Origin: Leptoclinus maculatus
Taxonomy: Eukaryota > Chordata > Actinopteri > Perciformes > Stichaeidae
NCBI GenBank assembly: GCA_032191485.1
Contig: JAVDOI010000016.1
Location: forward strand, 7,226,270 to 7,290,269
Direction of reading: 5' to 3'
Length of the DNA stretch: 64,000 nt
Shown here: piece after piece, positions 33,846-47,409 of the stretch
Position numbering within the stretch: the first letter of the stretch is position 1
Layout of the letters: each line of letters begins with the position of its first letter
Translations under genes and position numbers: made by a program
Notes under the pieces: generated by a model
Database searches by the model: none
What the model was told of the DNA's origin: nothing
Seen by the model: the letters and a program-made list of their open reading frames with translations, nothing else

Positions 33846-34955
33846 GCTTCCTCCCTCAGCTGCTAGCTTTGAGGATAAATAAGTGGATGAGTTGGACACG
33901 GTCTTCTTGGCACAAGCTCCTGTATTTAGTTTGCTCATTCTCTGTTGTGAGTGGGCTACTGCTTAATGTAACAACGGCATATACAACTGTTACCAGTAGG
34001 CCACAATGAGAGCACGACTCTCCTCTACTCTGCTGAACTGCAACAAAACCAAATAGCTGCAAAACCACCAGCAGAAAAGTGCAGCTCGTAGATTTCAGCT
34101 CTGTGGAAAGAACATTATCATCCACGGCCAATGTTGTTTCCGCCTCCCATCGCCCCCAGCTCATATGCAGAATAAGGCAAAGTAATGGCTCCACTGAGAT
34201 GGAGGGGAGGAAAAATAAAATGGAATAAGACAATGTTTTTGTTGTTAGGAGGAAGCTGCTGGAAGGGACCGTGTTGCAGAGCCTCCCCGGGGACACAGAA
34301 GAGGAGGGAGGAGATGAGTCGAGGAAGCAGAAGGTAACAGCTCCTCTGTTTGGGTAAAAGAAGCGCCAGACGGAAAGACAGAACACTTCTATGCTTGTGA
34401 TTGCTTCTGCGTGCTGAAGTTCATTGATGCTGTATTGCAATATAGTCGGTTTCATAGATTTAGTTAACTATAATCACGATGCACTGGGTCTTTTTGGGGA
34501 AATTGGGTCACAGCGGTGTTAACCTGAAACTCTAAATAACCAGCAAAGCAAAAAATAAATGTTTTCCAGAAATGGTACTGCATGCATGTCAGTGCCACCT
34601 CTAAAGTATACTATGCATCTGTTCATTTAAAATTTGCTCTTTCACTTCACAGTAGCTATACTGCTGCGACTTGACATTTAAACATAACCACCGTGACAGT
34701 TCTCACTTTGAGTCTGCCTCAAAGTGAATATTTGAAACATTCACCTTAAAAAGAATCAGACTGATGAGACTGGCAGAATATGCGGGGCTCCTGTTCAGAA
34801 AGCTGAAGGCGTGGTATTGGATTATTCAGACAGGGATATCTCTATTTGGGATATCTTGAATTCTTTAAGAGTGAAAGACGAAATAAGGACAAAATGTCTA
34901 CTGCGAACCGCTTGTCTGCCTCGTAATGTGACCAGTAGAGAAGAAACTGGGACCA

Positions 34956-34972
34956 GGGGGGGGGGGGGGGGG
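34956..34972. repeat. Poly-G run
   Basis: Seventeen consecutive G followed by TGGGGG; prone to length change and a possible G-quadruplex. Confidence 0.9.
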
Positions 34973-35181
34973 TGGGGGAGACTAACCTGATGCTTCTTCA
35001 CGCACACAGAACAGGAAGAGACTCATGCTGCTCTTCAACTACAGGAAATAACCTCTGTGCTGATGACGCATGTCTCAGGGGGAATGCTCAGCAAGTTCTG
35101 TAGATCTGAAGCATACTGTGTGCACTCTGTAACTGCACGAGCAGCAGGGCTGTGCAAAGCCGTGCAACATGTTGCAGCACT

Positions 35182-35182
<1 letters not shown>

Positions 35183-35226
<44 letters not shown>
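35183..35226. repeat. (AC)22 microsatellite
   Basis: Perfect AC dinucleotide run. Confidence 0.97.
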
Positions 35227-35229
<3 letters not shown>

Positions 35230-35445
35230 CTGGTAGTCAGACATTTATTTATATGTCAGTGCAGCTTTGTGCCGTACATTAAAAGTAAGGATTGTGTTCA
35301 TCGCTAAATCATCAGCAGCAACTACAAGATCTCCCTGTCTTTCTCTCTCTCTCAGCACCAGCATACACACATGCAGACAAACTAGATGAAAAGACGTGAA
35401 TCTGTAAAGCTGCCACTAGACGATATGTCTGTGCAGAGAGATTTC

Positions 35446-35446
<1 letters not shown>

Positions 35447-35477
<31 letters not shown>
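35447..35477. repeat. 31-base poly-C run
   Basis: Uninterrupted homopolymer of 31 C, unusually long for C/G in a vertebrate genome. Its apparent length may be affected by sequencing. Confidence 0.9.
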
Positions 35478-38169
35478 TTCTCGCAACACGTCCAGCGGTC
35501 TGCCTAATTAGAGTCGAGCGCATCTGTGGGCAAGGGAGTCGGCGTCTGCACATGGAAGGGGGATTTGGCCGAGAGCATTCATTCACTGGGCCTGTCTGGT
35601 GGGGAAGACAATGGCGAGGAGTGCAGATTGGATGTCTTGTTCCCAACTGTGCCGAGCGCTTTCCCCCCCACCACAGAGGAAAGACAAGAATAATGTCGTT
35701 GAATGTCCCATAGAGATGGATTTATTGGGACTATTGATATTGGAAAATCCAGTTAGGGACTTAATGAAAACAGAGCGGCAGCAGGGAGAGACTGAGCCGA
35801 GCCTGTAGGCCGGGACAAACTGAAGCCAAGCCTGCCCGTGTTGTCCTTTACCTGTCCTCTCCGTCCTCCAGCCGTTTGTTGTTCGTCTCAACCATAACAT
35901 GAAAGGGCGTCTGACCTCGAGGACAACCCCTCTCCTATTTCTGAGTGCGCCCTCGTGCAGAATAAATGAACGTTTTATATGTCTGTGCTCCTCTCATTCC
36001 CCTTAACCTCGCATAAACTGTTGCTGTGGTTTACATCAGAGATTCTCAGTCAAGGCTACATCTGCCGCTGCCAGGGAGTACGTGGTATTAACATTTGTTT
36101 AAAAAATATTGAGAATGTGTGAAAACTAACACGGTTAGCGAGGAGAGAAGTTGAAACTGTGGTTAAGTAATGATTACACAGTTGAAACTGGTGGCTAAAA
36201 GTAATGGATTTAATGTTGAAATGGTTAAAAGTAATGGATACATGGCTGATAATCCAGCTTCTGCTCCTTCAAGTGATAGTATTACAAATGCAAACTAAAA
36301 CCAAAACTACTTAAAAATAGAAAGTGCAAAATATTGTATCGTATTACATTTTCATAAGTGTAACATTTGGAATATAAAAGGATACACTTAGCACAGTGCT
36401 GCACAATCCTTTCACTTTGTTATCGGAACATTAACAGAAAATGTTCAGAAATGTCGCGTCTGGATTAGAATCAAAAGACAGTGATAAACAATCACAAGAT
36501 GCGAGCATCAGATTTCTTTTCGTGTGCAATAGTTCATGAGAAATACGATAAAATGTTCAACAAACTTTGTGTTCAGATAGTCAAACAAACAGAGAGAAAA
36601 AAACAGTGGGGTGAATCCACTTTTCTGAGAACACGAAACTCTTCTATTTCACCCACACAGAAAACACACACACACACACACACATGAACACACATGGCTA
36701 TCACCTCCCACCCACCAGCCTGGAAAATATTAACCTTTTCATCTCATGTCACCTTTTCATCTAACTTCATGTATCACACTCACATGCCTATACAGACACA
36801 TGCCACGCTGCACACACGCACATCACGAGCTGGTGTGCGCACGCAGCGATTCATACACACACATAATAAAGACAAACAAGCGGCTGCGGATACCTCAGAG
36901 GAACTCGAGAGCATTCAGACTCATTTTGGTTAAAGAGGACCAAGGCGGCAGGAAACGAGAATCATTGACCCTCCCTGGTGACCAAATTCACAATCTGTGC
37001 CTGAAATCAGTTGGAGGAAGAAAGAAAACAGAAAGCTGGAGAAGGAAATGTTTGAGCGTCTATAAATAGAAGGCCCACGTTTGAAAGTATTCTGAAAGGC
37101 ACGCAGTCATTTATTATTCAGCTCATATTGCTCAATGTTTATCACATAATAATGAGTCAAAGAAACCTGACATGCCTGTTTGGAATGTTTTTTTTGAAAT
37201 TATACAAACGTACAGAATATCCTGCAGCATCAGGATGCAACCACATAGAAGGACACGGAACTGAAGCTTTACTGTCAATAACTAGATCAAAAACTGCATT
37301 TGCCAGAAAGTTGCCTGTAAATCACAAATCAGTTCAGCCCCTCAAATGCAATAGCAAGCATACTAATTGTCTCAGATCAGCACCTATAAGCCTGTCTGCG
37401 ATGTGTTCGCTGTTTGACTGTTCTCAGACAAAGGTGATTTAAATACTCCGTTAACCTTCATTTAAGACTTTTTAGCACAACCAACAGTGACGACGGGGAG
37501 GCCGCGTTTTTGAGTGCGAGGCGTTAACGAAAAACAAACAGCATATTGTGAGCGTGAAGAGGAGGAAGGCTTTTGCATTGAAGAGGTGCACGGGGCCTCA
37601 TTCATAATTCAGAGGCGTCGCAGCGATATGAGAGAGGAGGACGCATCTGTCTGCATTACGCCAGCGTTGCCTCTGCGTTGCATCACCCTCCCGGGCGGTT
37701 CGTTTTCGAGAGACTTTAATACGCTCTCTCTATCAGTTGTGCTCGGGCTGTGGCTAATTTCAGCCTCAGATAAGAGCCGTTATTTGTCACCCATGCTCCT
37801 TCGCCCCGTCACAGAGCCTAGAAGGGCCTTCTCTGTCTGACATCTTTGAAGGAGCGCTGACTGGATGAGCTGCCGTTTTGTCTATATGTTACCGGGGACT
37901 GTTCAGGGTGCATTATCACAAGTAGGAATATTATGAACCCTCACTGCTAACTGGAAACCCATCCCCCACACACACACATACACACACACACACACGTATA
38001 GCTGTCTCCCCACACAAAGAGAGGCGCATGTGCCTTATTACACACACACACACACACACAGCTGGCTGCTGGTCTGTCTGACCTAGTTTATTTCTGTAGG
38101 CTGCTCTAATGAAGGGAGCGAGCGTGGTGTATTATCTGACTGCATCTGATTTGCATTTCTGCCCTGTCA

Positions 38170-38184
38170 CTAGCAGATGGCACC
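38170..38184 (+). promoter_or_regulatory. CTCF-like motif (one mismatch)
   Basis: CTAGCAGATGGCACC differs from the CTCF core CCASYAGRKGGCRSY only at the second position. It lies in the gene-poor interval downstream of pten. Binding is not shown. Confidence 0.4.
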
Positions 38185-38238
38185 AGAGGTCGAAAGCAGA
38201 ACTTTTTGGAGGCCCTGTCACACACAATACATACTGCA

Positions 38239-38241
<3 letters not shown>

Positions 38242-38274
<33 letters not shown>
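38242..38274. repeat. (AC)n microsatellite
   Basis: Perfect AC run of about 16 repeats. Shorter CA runs lie nearby at about 37968-37996 and 38041-38060. Confidence 0.95.
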
Positions 38275-38276
<2 letters not shown>

Positions 38277-38570
38277 TGCTTCACACATACACTTAAATGA
38301 TCAGAAAAGCTGATTTACTACATACTAAATGCTCTTTATATCAAGTAAAAAATAACCATGCTGTATGTGATAGAGGCGTGCAGGTGCATAGTGTACGTAG
38401 TGCAACCGTGCAGAGGGGCGTGGTGCTCTGAACTGTATTGTACACCCTCTGCTCCTTGCACTGTTCGTGCTTAATAGGAAGGAAGTGATGAATCACACTC
38501 ACTTGTGGTAGTGGTGAGTGTTCAAGTATAGATAGGGCCTCTCTTTCTCACTTCATCAGACACACACACA

Positions 38571-38571
38571 C

Positions 38572-38623
<52 letters not shown>
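38571..38623. repeat. (CT)n microsatellite
   Basis: CT run with two interruptions, preceded by a short CA run; a polypyrimidine tract on the plus strand. Confidence 0.93.
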
Positions 38624-38625
<2 letters not shown>

Positions 38626-39236
38626 GAAATCACAGAGGAAGTGAAGAGACATGAAACCTCAGCACTTTGTCATTTTCTATCTGATGGAGGTCTCTGTCAC
38701 GGTTGAAATCCTGCAGAAAGAGCGTGATGTTGGGTTAGTTGTGATGATGTGAAATGGCGTGTTTACGTCTCCTGTATTGCATCAGGACATGTCAGGCGTC
38801 ACAGAGATGAGAGATGATACTGTGCACCATCTCTCTGTTGCCTCATATTCAATCTAATCAAATCGGGCTTTTGAGTGTCGCAGAATGAACACACGGCGGC
38901 TTTAAGGCACGTCCTCTCTGCGTGATTTATCTGACTTGTACTGGAGCTCGTGCAGAAACGAGTGGCAATGTCACAGGTGGTGTGTGTGAGTGTGTGTGTG
39001 TGTGTGTGTCCCACATGTATCTGGATGCACTGACATTTATTTAGATATGGCAGTTTTTAACATCTCGACTGCAGGAGCGGATTGCACGTTTTCATGTCAT
39101 GCGTTAGATGTCGAAAATTAAGAATGTAGCTTTCCAAACACACACATACTGTATTCGTGCGCACATGCCATCAGTCTTTATTTGGAGACAGTAAACATCA
39201 GGGTGTGCTCTCACTCTCTTTACCTCTTTCTCACCC

Positions 39237-39241
<5 letters not shown>

Positions 39242-39282
<41 letters not shown>
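39242..39282. repeat. (CA)n microsatellite
   Basis: Perfect CA run of about 20 repeats. Confidence 0.96.
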
Positions 39283-39284
<2 letters not shown>

Positions 39285-40531
39285 ACGTAACCGTTATTTA
39301 AGGGTGTGGGGACATTTTCCAATGCGGTTTGAGTGGTTAAACTTTGCAATTGTTAAAGTGTAAAAGAGAAAGAAATCTGCCACATCTGCTCAACGTAAAG
39401 ACACAAATGGCTTAATTGGAGTGGGGGTGAGACCAATTAGATTGAGGCTCACATGAAATGTTGGGCAAAAACTGGCGAAAGAAAAAAACACAGCGTTGTC
39501 ACGCCAGAGAATAACTTTTCCATGAGCTTCGGTGCTCCTGAGGCTGATTGAGATACAATGACATTGTTCAAATGTTATTCTCTGTGTTCAAAATGGTGAG
39601 CTAAGTTCAACCAGAATGCTACTTGAGCTTGAAACCTTTCCTCTTATGTCTTTTGCTTTCACAATTTTCTTTGATACGGCCATCTCCTCTCTGACTCATC
39701 CTTCAGGTCTCGAGTGTATTGTGGTGAACCGCCGTCAAAATCGCTCAATTTTAATATCCTTTTTCTCTCCAGCATCCCGCTTTCTCCCTCTTTCCATTTC
39801 CGCTCTGTCTCTCGCTAGCAAAGGTTAAGTTCTAGTTCAACGTAGATAGCTTTAAATAATGCATATTTCTAATTAAATATAAATGAGATAGCTTCTTTTT
39901 AAAAAAGAAAAAAAGGAAATATTGTGAATTACACAGAGTAGGTCAATCTTGTGAGCTGAAATAGTTCAATATTGAGACAGAAATGCCAGACAGGGTTGAA
40001 TTGGGTTCTCTCTGCATTCAATGTGGCCTTTGGGTTTTTATAAGCGATAGAGAAGACTAGTCATTAACTCACAGGGAGCTAATTGTGTGGTTGCTGCTGC
40101 AGTTTAAACAAGCCAAACTCTGCGTGTTGCGTCGGGGTGCTTTAGCGCCACTATTACAGGTAACACAGGTTCACAAGTGGAGGAGTTTCAGCACATTTTT
40201 CAATAATTCACACGAGCATTTGTGCCCTTTTTATATGTTGACAGCATCACCGCTGTGCCATCCTCGCTTCAGGTGGTCTCCGTGACAGTCTCGGGGACGG
40301 CCACATTGTGTGCTGTCTCTTCACACCAGCAATTGTGTCATTTTTTTACCTTAAAACCTGTTAGCTACGCAACAGTCTGGGCTTTTCGTGTCTTGCTTAA
40401 TTAAATAGTCGCTAGTGGAACCGACATAAGCCGGTGTGTTTATCTGTTATTGTCTGCGGCTGTGAGCATGTGCTATGGGTGTCCTCTGTGTGTATGTGTA
40501 TTTGGGATGCTGTGGTGCATGGATGTGGATA

Positions 40532-40533
<2 letters not shown>

Positions 40534-40600
<67 letters not shown>
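40534..40600. repeat. (GT)n microsatellite
   Basis: Pure GT run of about 33 repeats, one of the two longest in the window. Confidence 0.97.
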
Positions 40601-40602
<2 letters not shown>

Positions 40603-40832
40603 CGCTGTGTGTTCTCATTTGATGGCTGCTTGCTATCAGTGTTTGTTTGGGGTTAAAAGCCCCTGTCTCTGAGGGTGTTAGCGGGGGTCATCTAAACCGG
40701 ATCTGCAGCAGAATCGCTTGAGAGGCAGAAGCATAATCTGTAGCTGGATTTGTGCACCCAGATTAAAGTGATGATGTTTTAAACCTTTCTCACGGCCGCA
40801 ATATGCCTTTGCTTCTCCCTCCCTGCTTCTCG

Positions 40833-40835
<3 letters not shown>

Positions 40836-40887
<52 letters not shown>
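40836..40887. repeat. (TG)n microsatellite
   Basis: Pure TG run of about 26 repeats, only 235 bp from the previous GT run. Confidence 0.97.
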
Positions 40888-40888
<1 letters not shown>

Positions 40889-41545
40889 CAGCAGATCCAC
40901 ACAGCCGGGTTCAAGAAAAGGACACCTTCACCCACTATTTATGAAACGGGGGAGCTTTAGCACATTATCTGAGACAACGCACGCATGTTCTGCTCATCTA
41001 TTAATTTGCCATCAGCGTGGTGTAGCTGCAGCGTATCTTCTCCAGTGTTTGAGGGGAAACAGCTGCTAATCCTAATCCCCCCCCCCAAGGGATTCGGTCA
41101 AATCACAGGCCCTTTAAAAAGCTCTGGCTGGCTGGTTCCAGGGCTGGTTGAGTGGCTGGTTGACTGGCAGGATCTGAATGAGAGGATGGACAACTCCCGT
41201 GACTGACGTCCACTCGGCAGAAAGTATGTCACTTGTGTGTACAAGTATGAACACACACACACACTCCAGAAATTTCCATCGCACACTGCTTCTCCAGGGA
41301 TATCGGCCAATATGGTGAAAATATCTTTACCCGTAAACATCTGCAGACAGGAAGGAAGGTTTAAATGAATGCATACCGTACTGTTGAATAGATTAGACAA
41401 AGAGACGTTTTTGGCTGACACAAAATTCACAACGTTCGATATCTTTAATCTAAGAGGAAACCGACGTACTATCTGGGCAACTGTATCCAGTGGGTCGACC
41501 ATTGTTTAGTGGTTTAAACCTTTTCTTTTCCTCGCCACATGTTTA

Positions 41546-41945
41546 AAGGAATAGTTTGACATTTTGGGAAATATGCTTATTAGTTTAGCATAAAGCTAGC
41601 CTGGCTTTGTCCAAAGGTTAAACAAAATCAGTCTTGTTGTCTCTGTGTGGTTTCCAGGCAACCACTGAAGACTTTAGGAAGTCACTGTGTCCCGCCAAGA
41701 AATAGTCAATAGTCACTACATGGAAAATCATGTAGAAAAGTTGATGGAAATATGGTATTTATGTTTATTTCATTTGAGGAGAGATACAGTCTCCACATCG
41801 CTCCACACAGATCGGATCTTTTCTTCTCCCGCCGTTTTATTTGCTACGTCTGTTTCTATTGCACAAAGGCTAACTTTAACCCACGGGAAGACCTAAACTG
41901 CAGAAAGATCTCTTGATGCATTATTGGCTAAAGGTGACCAAATGA
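41546..41945. repeat. Old interspersed repeat (ATAGTTTGACATTTTGGGAA type)
   Basis: AGGAATAGTTTGACATTTTG, AATATGCTTATTAGTTTAGC and AGCATAAAGCTAGCCTGG are landmarks of a repeat found in many teleost genomes, recognised from memory. The copy is diverged, and its far boundary is uncertain. Confidence 0.6.
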
Positions 41946-42736
41946 CAGTCACTGTGATGGAAACAAATAAAAAAAATGAACCTCATCTCACGAGCTGTAA
42001 AACCCTGAAGCCATTCCTCGTCTCTGAAACTCTGAAAGTCTTCAGTACCATTTTCTGACTTTCACTCTCCGGCCCCAAACACTAATATCGGTCTTGTCCA
42101 TCAGCCGCTCTCACATCAGTCATTTCAGATAATGCCTCTCAGCTGGGAGAGAATGAGAGCGGAGGGGGACTCGGAGGCTGAGCAGAGTATCAGCCGACAC
42201 GCTGGTGTCTCCCTCCCTTGTTCTCCGTGTACGAGGATGAGATGGGGATGAGGAGTGCGCCTATCAGTCATAGGCGTGAGGATTAGAGACTGTCATCAGC
42301 AGCGCATATGCCTCATATTACCCTCACGGTGACACTAGATGCAGAGAGGGAAGAGAGCGAGGAGGAGTAGGAGGAGGCTCGGGGGGGGGAAGGATTATTC
42401 CGGCTCTAAGATTTCAGGGTAAAAGTCAGGTGGAGAACAAAGCCTGTCAAAGTAAAGTCTGATGAGCACACTGACTCGTAAATTCGTATGAACTTACATT
42501 TTCACACACAGATGTACATAAAAGCCCTGCAGCAAAAGCACTTTTCACTACTGGGTTTCCTAAACACAATGCAAGTTCCTGTTGTAGAAATGTGTGTGTG
42601 TGCATGTGAGCTGGATGTATGTATGTGGAGCTCGTTGGTATAGCTGATACGCTTCTTGCCTCTGGCTCTGCATGTTGAGGGCTTTTCAGTACAATGGACA
42701 CATATGTGCTCTGCATTGATCACATAGAGAGAATAA

Positions 42737-42740
<4 letters not shown>

Positions 42741-42801
<61 letters not shown>
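42741..42801. repeat. (TG)n microsatellite
   Basis: Pure TG run of about 30 repeats. A CA run of about 12 repeats follows at 42928-42952. Confidence 0.97.
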
Positions 42802-42804
<3 letters not shown>

Positions 42805-43925
42805 TTGAGGAAGGGGTGGGGTCAGCAGCGACAGCAATACAGTAAGTGTTTCCATGTGCTTCTCTTATTCATGAAGACGCACATAAACACACAGACTGAC
42901 AAGCATGCTGGCATATCCATGTCAACAAACACACACACACACACACACACACTGAAAAAACAGAGCTGGTGTGACTCATTAGTTGACTCAGGTCTTGACA
43001 GTAAAAATAACATCTGAAAACATTTACCGTAAATTCATTAACAGTTGGTCCAACGAGAGGCACTTTAATGGATTCCCATTAAATTGCACCTTGCCAGCTC
43101 AACTGTTGCTTCATGCGTGCGTACAGCTACGTGTTTCCAAACATGTCCTTCTTCTTACCAATTCCACTTCCTCATTCACCATAGTTCCTGTGTGCATTCA
43201 CACAAAAAGAAAAAGAAAAAAAACACCCAGAGGTCTCGCTAAAAGTTTAAGCAACTTCACATGCAGATAAGATAATGACGCTTTCAAAAAAAGCTAAAAT
43301 GTTAAGCAAGGACAGCAGAGTGATAACATCCAACACCTAATATATTCTTGTTAGTGTTAGTGACGATGAGTCTCCTGCTGCTTTTGACCATGAGGTTTTC
43401 ATTATGTTTAATAATGTGCTGATGAAAGTAGTGATTGTTTTCATATTGGTCTTCAGAGAAGCGCTGGATGGGATTCCAGCTTTAACGTGGTGGACTAATT
43501 GTAAAAAAAGAAATGCAAGAAAAGAAGTGTTTCTACATCTCCGGACGTCGATGCTCGCGAGTTTATGTTGTCTTCATCTCATTCATAGACATTTGTGTTA
43601 TGAGTATAATCTCACACTCCCATACCTGCAACATTACGCTGGCCTGCTCCGAGACTGATTGAGCGTGTTTGCTAGTTTTCCTCAGACCACCGTGAAGAGG
43701 GGAGGAGAGGCAGAGAGGCACTTAGCATGTAAAAAGACCATATGTGTGAGCACGAGTGTGGGCACAGAGAAACGATACGCCTGTGGTCCTGCCCGGGCTT
43801 ATGTGAGTCTGTGGGAGGCAGAGTACGACTTTGTTCATGCTCTAGTATATTTGTGTATGTGCGATGGTTCTGCACGTGTGTGTGTGTGTGTGTGTGTGTG
43901 CACTTTTTCCACTGGCCGTCACTCG

Positions 43926-43927
<2 letters not shown>

Positions 43928-43963
<36 letters not shown>
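43928..43963 (+). repeat. (CTG)12 trinucleotide repeat
   Basis: Twelve perfect CTG units, 28 bp after a TG run (43877-43900). It is outside any recognised gene. Confidence 0.95.
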
Positions 43964-43965
<2 letters not shown>

Positions 43966-46840
43966 GAGTCTTTGGTAACTTACACTGCCTGTGTGTGTAA
44001 GTGTGTTTCTCTCTCTCTCTGTGTGTGTTTAAGCTTTTGTTTAATTTCTACTTCCTGTTTTATTCTTGGCCTAATCCAAACGCAACACAGCTGTGCAGTC
44101 GGCCAGAGAAAGAGGGCTTGGGGGATGGGTTGCCAGGTCCGGGTGACTGCAGCCATGCTCGACAACTGAACTGCTACCAACAGATGGAAGGGAAATGGGG
44201 TTACCAGCTTGGGCTTATCTTGTCTTTGTAGGCCAGACTGACCCCCTCCATACACACACACTCCCCCACCCCCTCATTTGGTCATAATTCTAAGCTTAAA
44301 TCTCAATATTTTGGTGTGCTTTTTTTTTTCTTTTCACTGTAGTTTGACTGGAGCTTCTCTATATTTCCTCTCTACTGATCTGTTTACTCCCCTTCTGGCC
44401 TTTTTGTTGACCATTGGACACAATTTTTGTTCAATGAAACAGCCATTGAAGAGGGAAAAATAAAGAGTCGACGCCAACTGGACAAAAAGTTTCCAGGGTT
44501 CGTTCAAAAGATGCACCACTGACTCCTCTCAATAGTAACAACCAAACATACGCGTCATGTCGTTTTCAGAAAGAATAGTTATCAAGGCGTCAGAACAGCA
44601 ATAAAACAACTCTCCATCCTCTGTTGAGCAGTTCACACTCTGTCAGAGGAAGGTTGAATAAAAGTGAATGGTGCGACACAGCTAATATGCTACATATAGC
44701 CTCCTCCATTTTGCCTCTCCGGTCTTTGACAAAGTTGAACTCGACGTGAACATTTCGCACGGATTAGTTTCATGAATTAATGAGTTGCATTTGCCACAAC
44801 TATTCACCACTTTAGATGCTGTTGTACGACGCCTATAGTCTCTCACAGCTTTGACCCATCTCCTACTGTTGACTTATCTCTAGAATGATCTAGATCTCGT
44901 AAGTTTAATGTAGAATGAAACGTTTCTATCGTGTCTAACTTTGAATCTTCTTTTTGGAAAAGGGGAGTCCAAAACGGATAGGCTTGGTGGGAGAAATGGC
45001 AGTTAAGTTTTTCCAGTATCACGTGTTTATTTGGCTGCATGATGTGTCATATCTGACCCACATGAAGTAAATATTCGTATCTCCATATTTTTGCCTCATC
45101 TCAAGAGAGGTGGCTGATGCAGAAAAACCAAAAACCAAAACTTTCAGAGGAGCCAGCGCTCAAGACATACACATGAAGCAGTATATATTGATTAGATGAA
45201 TATTTCAGATGCCGCCGTGTCTGTGTATGTGATGAGGAGGGCAATCAAAGGCCAAAGATGTGGACTCTCGAGCTCCACTGAAGTCAGCCCATCTCCAGTC
45301 TCGCCTGCCTGTGGAGAGCCGAGACGTCTCTCTCGACCCAGCACAGCACATTCATTATTAATCTACCGGAGTCTCTCCCTCCTCTTCGCCTCAGCCAATT
45401 ACAGTCGGGCCCCTGCGACTGCCGCCCGTCTCATTTGACGCTGCACTGGTTTTGGCTTTGATGTCTCTATCAACGCGAAGGAGCCGAGGACCGAGTCTTA
45501 ATAGAGCAGAAGGGGATTATGTGACTGCCTGCCTCTAGGGGTGGAACATTCCATATATATATATATAAATATGTATGTTTAATTCATACTTTATTTTATT
45601 ATCAGGAGACTTTGGGCCATGCTTTAACCGGGGTCTCGCCACTCTCTGCTCTCCTATCACAGTGACATGGTCGTTAATCCTGTTACTCTTTCATTTGGGG
45701 CTCCGTCTACCCGAGGCCTCGCGCTCCTCCCCTCCCGGGCTGGGAGCCCTCGTTCCTTCCATGTGGAGAACGCCTTGATTAACCAGCAGCCACTCCCGCT
45801 CGCAGCACTGGTGGTTCGGTATGAGGCCGGGCGGCTTTTTAGCTCATTAATGTCCGTGTCAAGAAGTCAGCTTGCTTTTGAAAGCAATTCAGGAAATGGA
45901 AATGTTAACTTTGCAGAAGTAGCAAAAAACAAAGCCTCTCTATTCAACTTCAGTTAGCAGTCGAGTCTGAACGAAGGCAACCTGTTGCTACGATAATCAA
46001 CACATCGATATAGACTGTAGATGCTCAGCTCCCTAGGCGAGTCACGTATTTGTTTGAAGTGAGCGTTTAATAATGGTCCTTCCATCACTTCCCTACCTCA
46101 AGTCCCACCCGCTATTTGCAGCGCTGACCTTTAAAGCAGGAAGTTACTGTTAACGCGGCTCCAGCAGCTGCAGCGACAACCTGCTTTACAGCATTTTCCT
46201 TATCAAATGCAGCGCTTGTGCACATTTTCCTCCACCTCTCACACGCCCAGAGTTCAGGTTTCGGCTGGCTGTTGCTTAAAAGCCCGACTAGTTAAAAGAC
46301 TGCTTCAGCTTCAGCTTGCTTGTTGCAGAATACACTTTTGTTCTGCATGATTTTCATTAACTGCGAGCAGCAAAGGGAGAACATTACATAAACCTCTGAT
46401 GTAATTGTCCGAGTATGACTCAAAGCACCGGGGAACCCCACGCAGAAGACACATCTCAAGGCCGGTTTCTTTAAGAAAAGACAACATTGCATACATTTAT
46501 TAGGGATGGACGCCAATTCCAAATACATGCAAATCACCATTGTCCTTTAAACGTAGTGTCGACATTATTGCAAACACTTGTCTCCCTGCTGTTTTGTGTA
46601 TTATATTTTTATTATCTTAGGATAAAAAAAAACATTAACAATTACATGGGATGCCTTGTTCTGCATAATTTAAACGTATACACAGTGGGGACAGGAATGG
46701 CAATGCTTTAGACATCATCACAGCCTCTTCATAACCCCGCCCACCCCAAACCCACTGCCCGCATGCAGTTTGCACTGCACAAAGACCAAAAGTCACGTGA
46801 GACAGCCTGCAAAGAGCACAAGAAGCATTCACAGTAAAGG

Positions 46841-46930
46841 AGGATAGGAAGGAGGATAAGATGGAGGGGAGGGAGAGTAAAAGATGAGAGGAGAAGGAAG
46901 GGAGGAGGGGGGGGGGGAGAAGAGAGGGAG
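46841..46930. repeat. Homopurine tract, probable pten 3' UTR
   Basis: About 90 bases almost entirely A and G on the plus strand (C/T on the pten sense strand), including a run of G at 46908-46917. A minus-strand AATAAA reads at 46967-46962. Confidence 0.6.
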
Positions 46931-47409
46931 TGAAACAAAGTGACTGCAGCACTGGCCTTGGTTTATTTAGACAGGAGAAGGAGCAGCATAGTCCTAGTAT
47001 ATCATTCTTCTCCCACACTTCAACTCCCGTCTCCTGATTGTGGTTTCCATTGTCTTTGACACAAAAAAAAGTTTTCATATATGCGTGTATATATGTATAT
47101 ACATAGACGTATGTATATAGATATATAGAAACACATGTTCATAGCTACAGCACCTTTTCCCATGGGGCAACAGTGTCAATACCTTGCACATGGTACATGG
47201 CCGTGCCAAAGAAAAAAAAGAAAAATAAAAAAACAATATATTGGTCAGGATATTTATCTTTTTTTCCCTAAAGTTGGCATTTGACATGATGATATTCTAT
47301 TGCCGTCTGGGGGAGGGAAGGGACAAAGGTTCTTCTTTTGAGTTTATATTCAAGTTTTTTCCTTTTTTTTCTGGTGTATAATTTCTTCTTTTCCTGCTTT
47401 AAAAAGAGT

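Larger units (their letters stand above)
31833..47409. other. Gene-poor interval between fas and pten
   Basis: About 15.5 kb in which no splice-compatible coding exon was recognised on either strand. It is dense in CA/TG microsatellites (33.3, 35.2, 36.7, 38.0, 38.2, 39.2, 40.5, 40.8, 42.7, 42.9 and 43.9 kb) and old interspersed repeats (33.5 and 41.5 kb). The left end is fas promoter; the right end is pten 3' UTR of unknown length. Non-repetitive, more GC-rich stretches at about 37.5-37.9 and 45.2-46.3 kb could be conserved regulatory sequence, but this cannot be shown without alignment. Confidence 0.6.

Noticed and set aside
33856..34455. 199-codon minus-strand frame in the gene-poor interval
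   Set aside because: No family features, low-complexity serine-rich stretches and no splice-compatible partners were found.
40434..40935. Frames of alternating Cys-Val or Thr-His
   Set aside because: They are translations of CA/TG microsatellites.
42590..42720. Possible tRNA-derived SINE (GTTGGTATAGCTGATACGC)
   Set aside because: A weak A-box-like word only; no B box or tail could be found.
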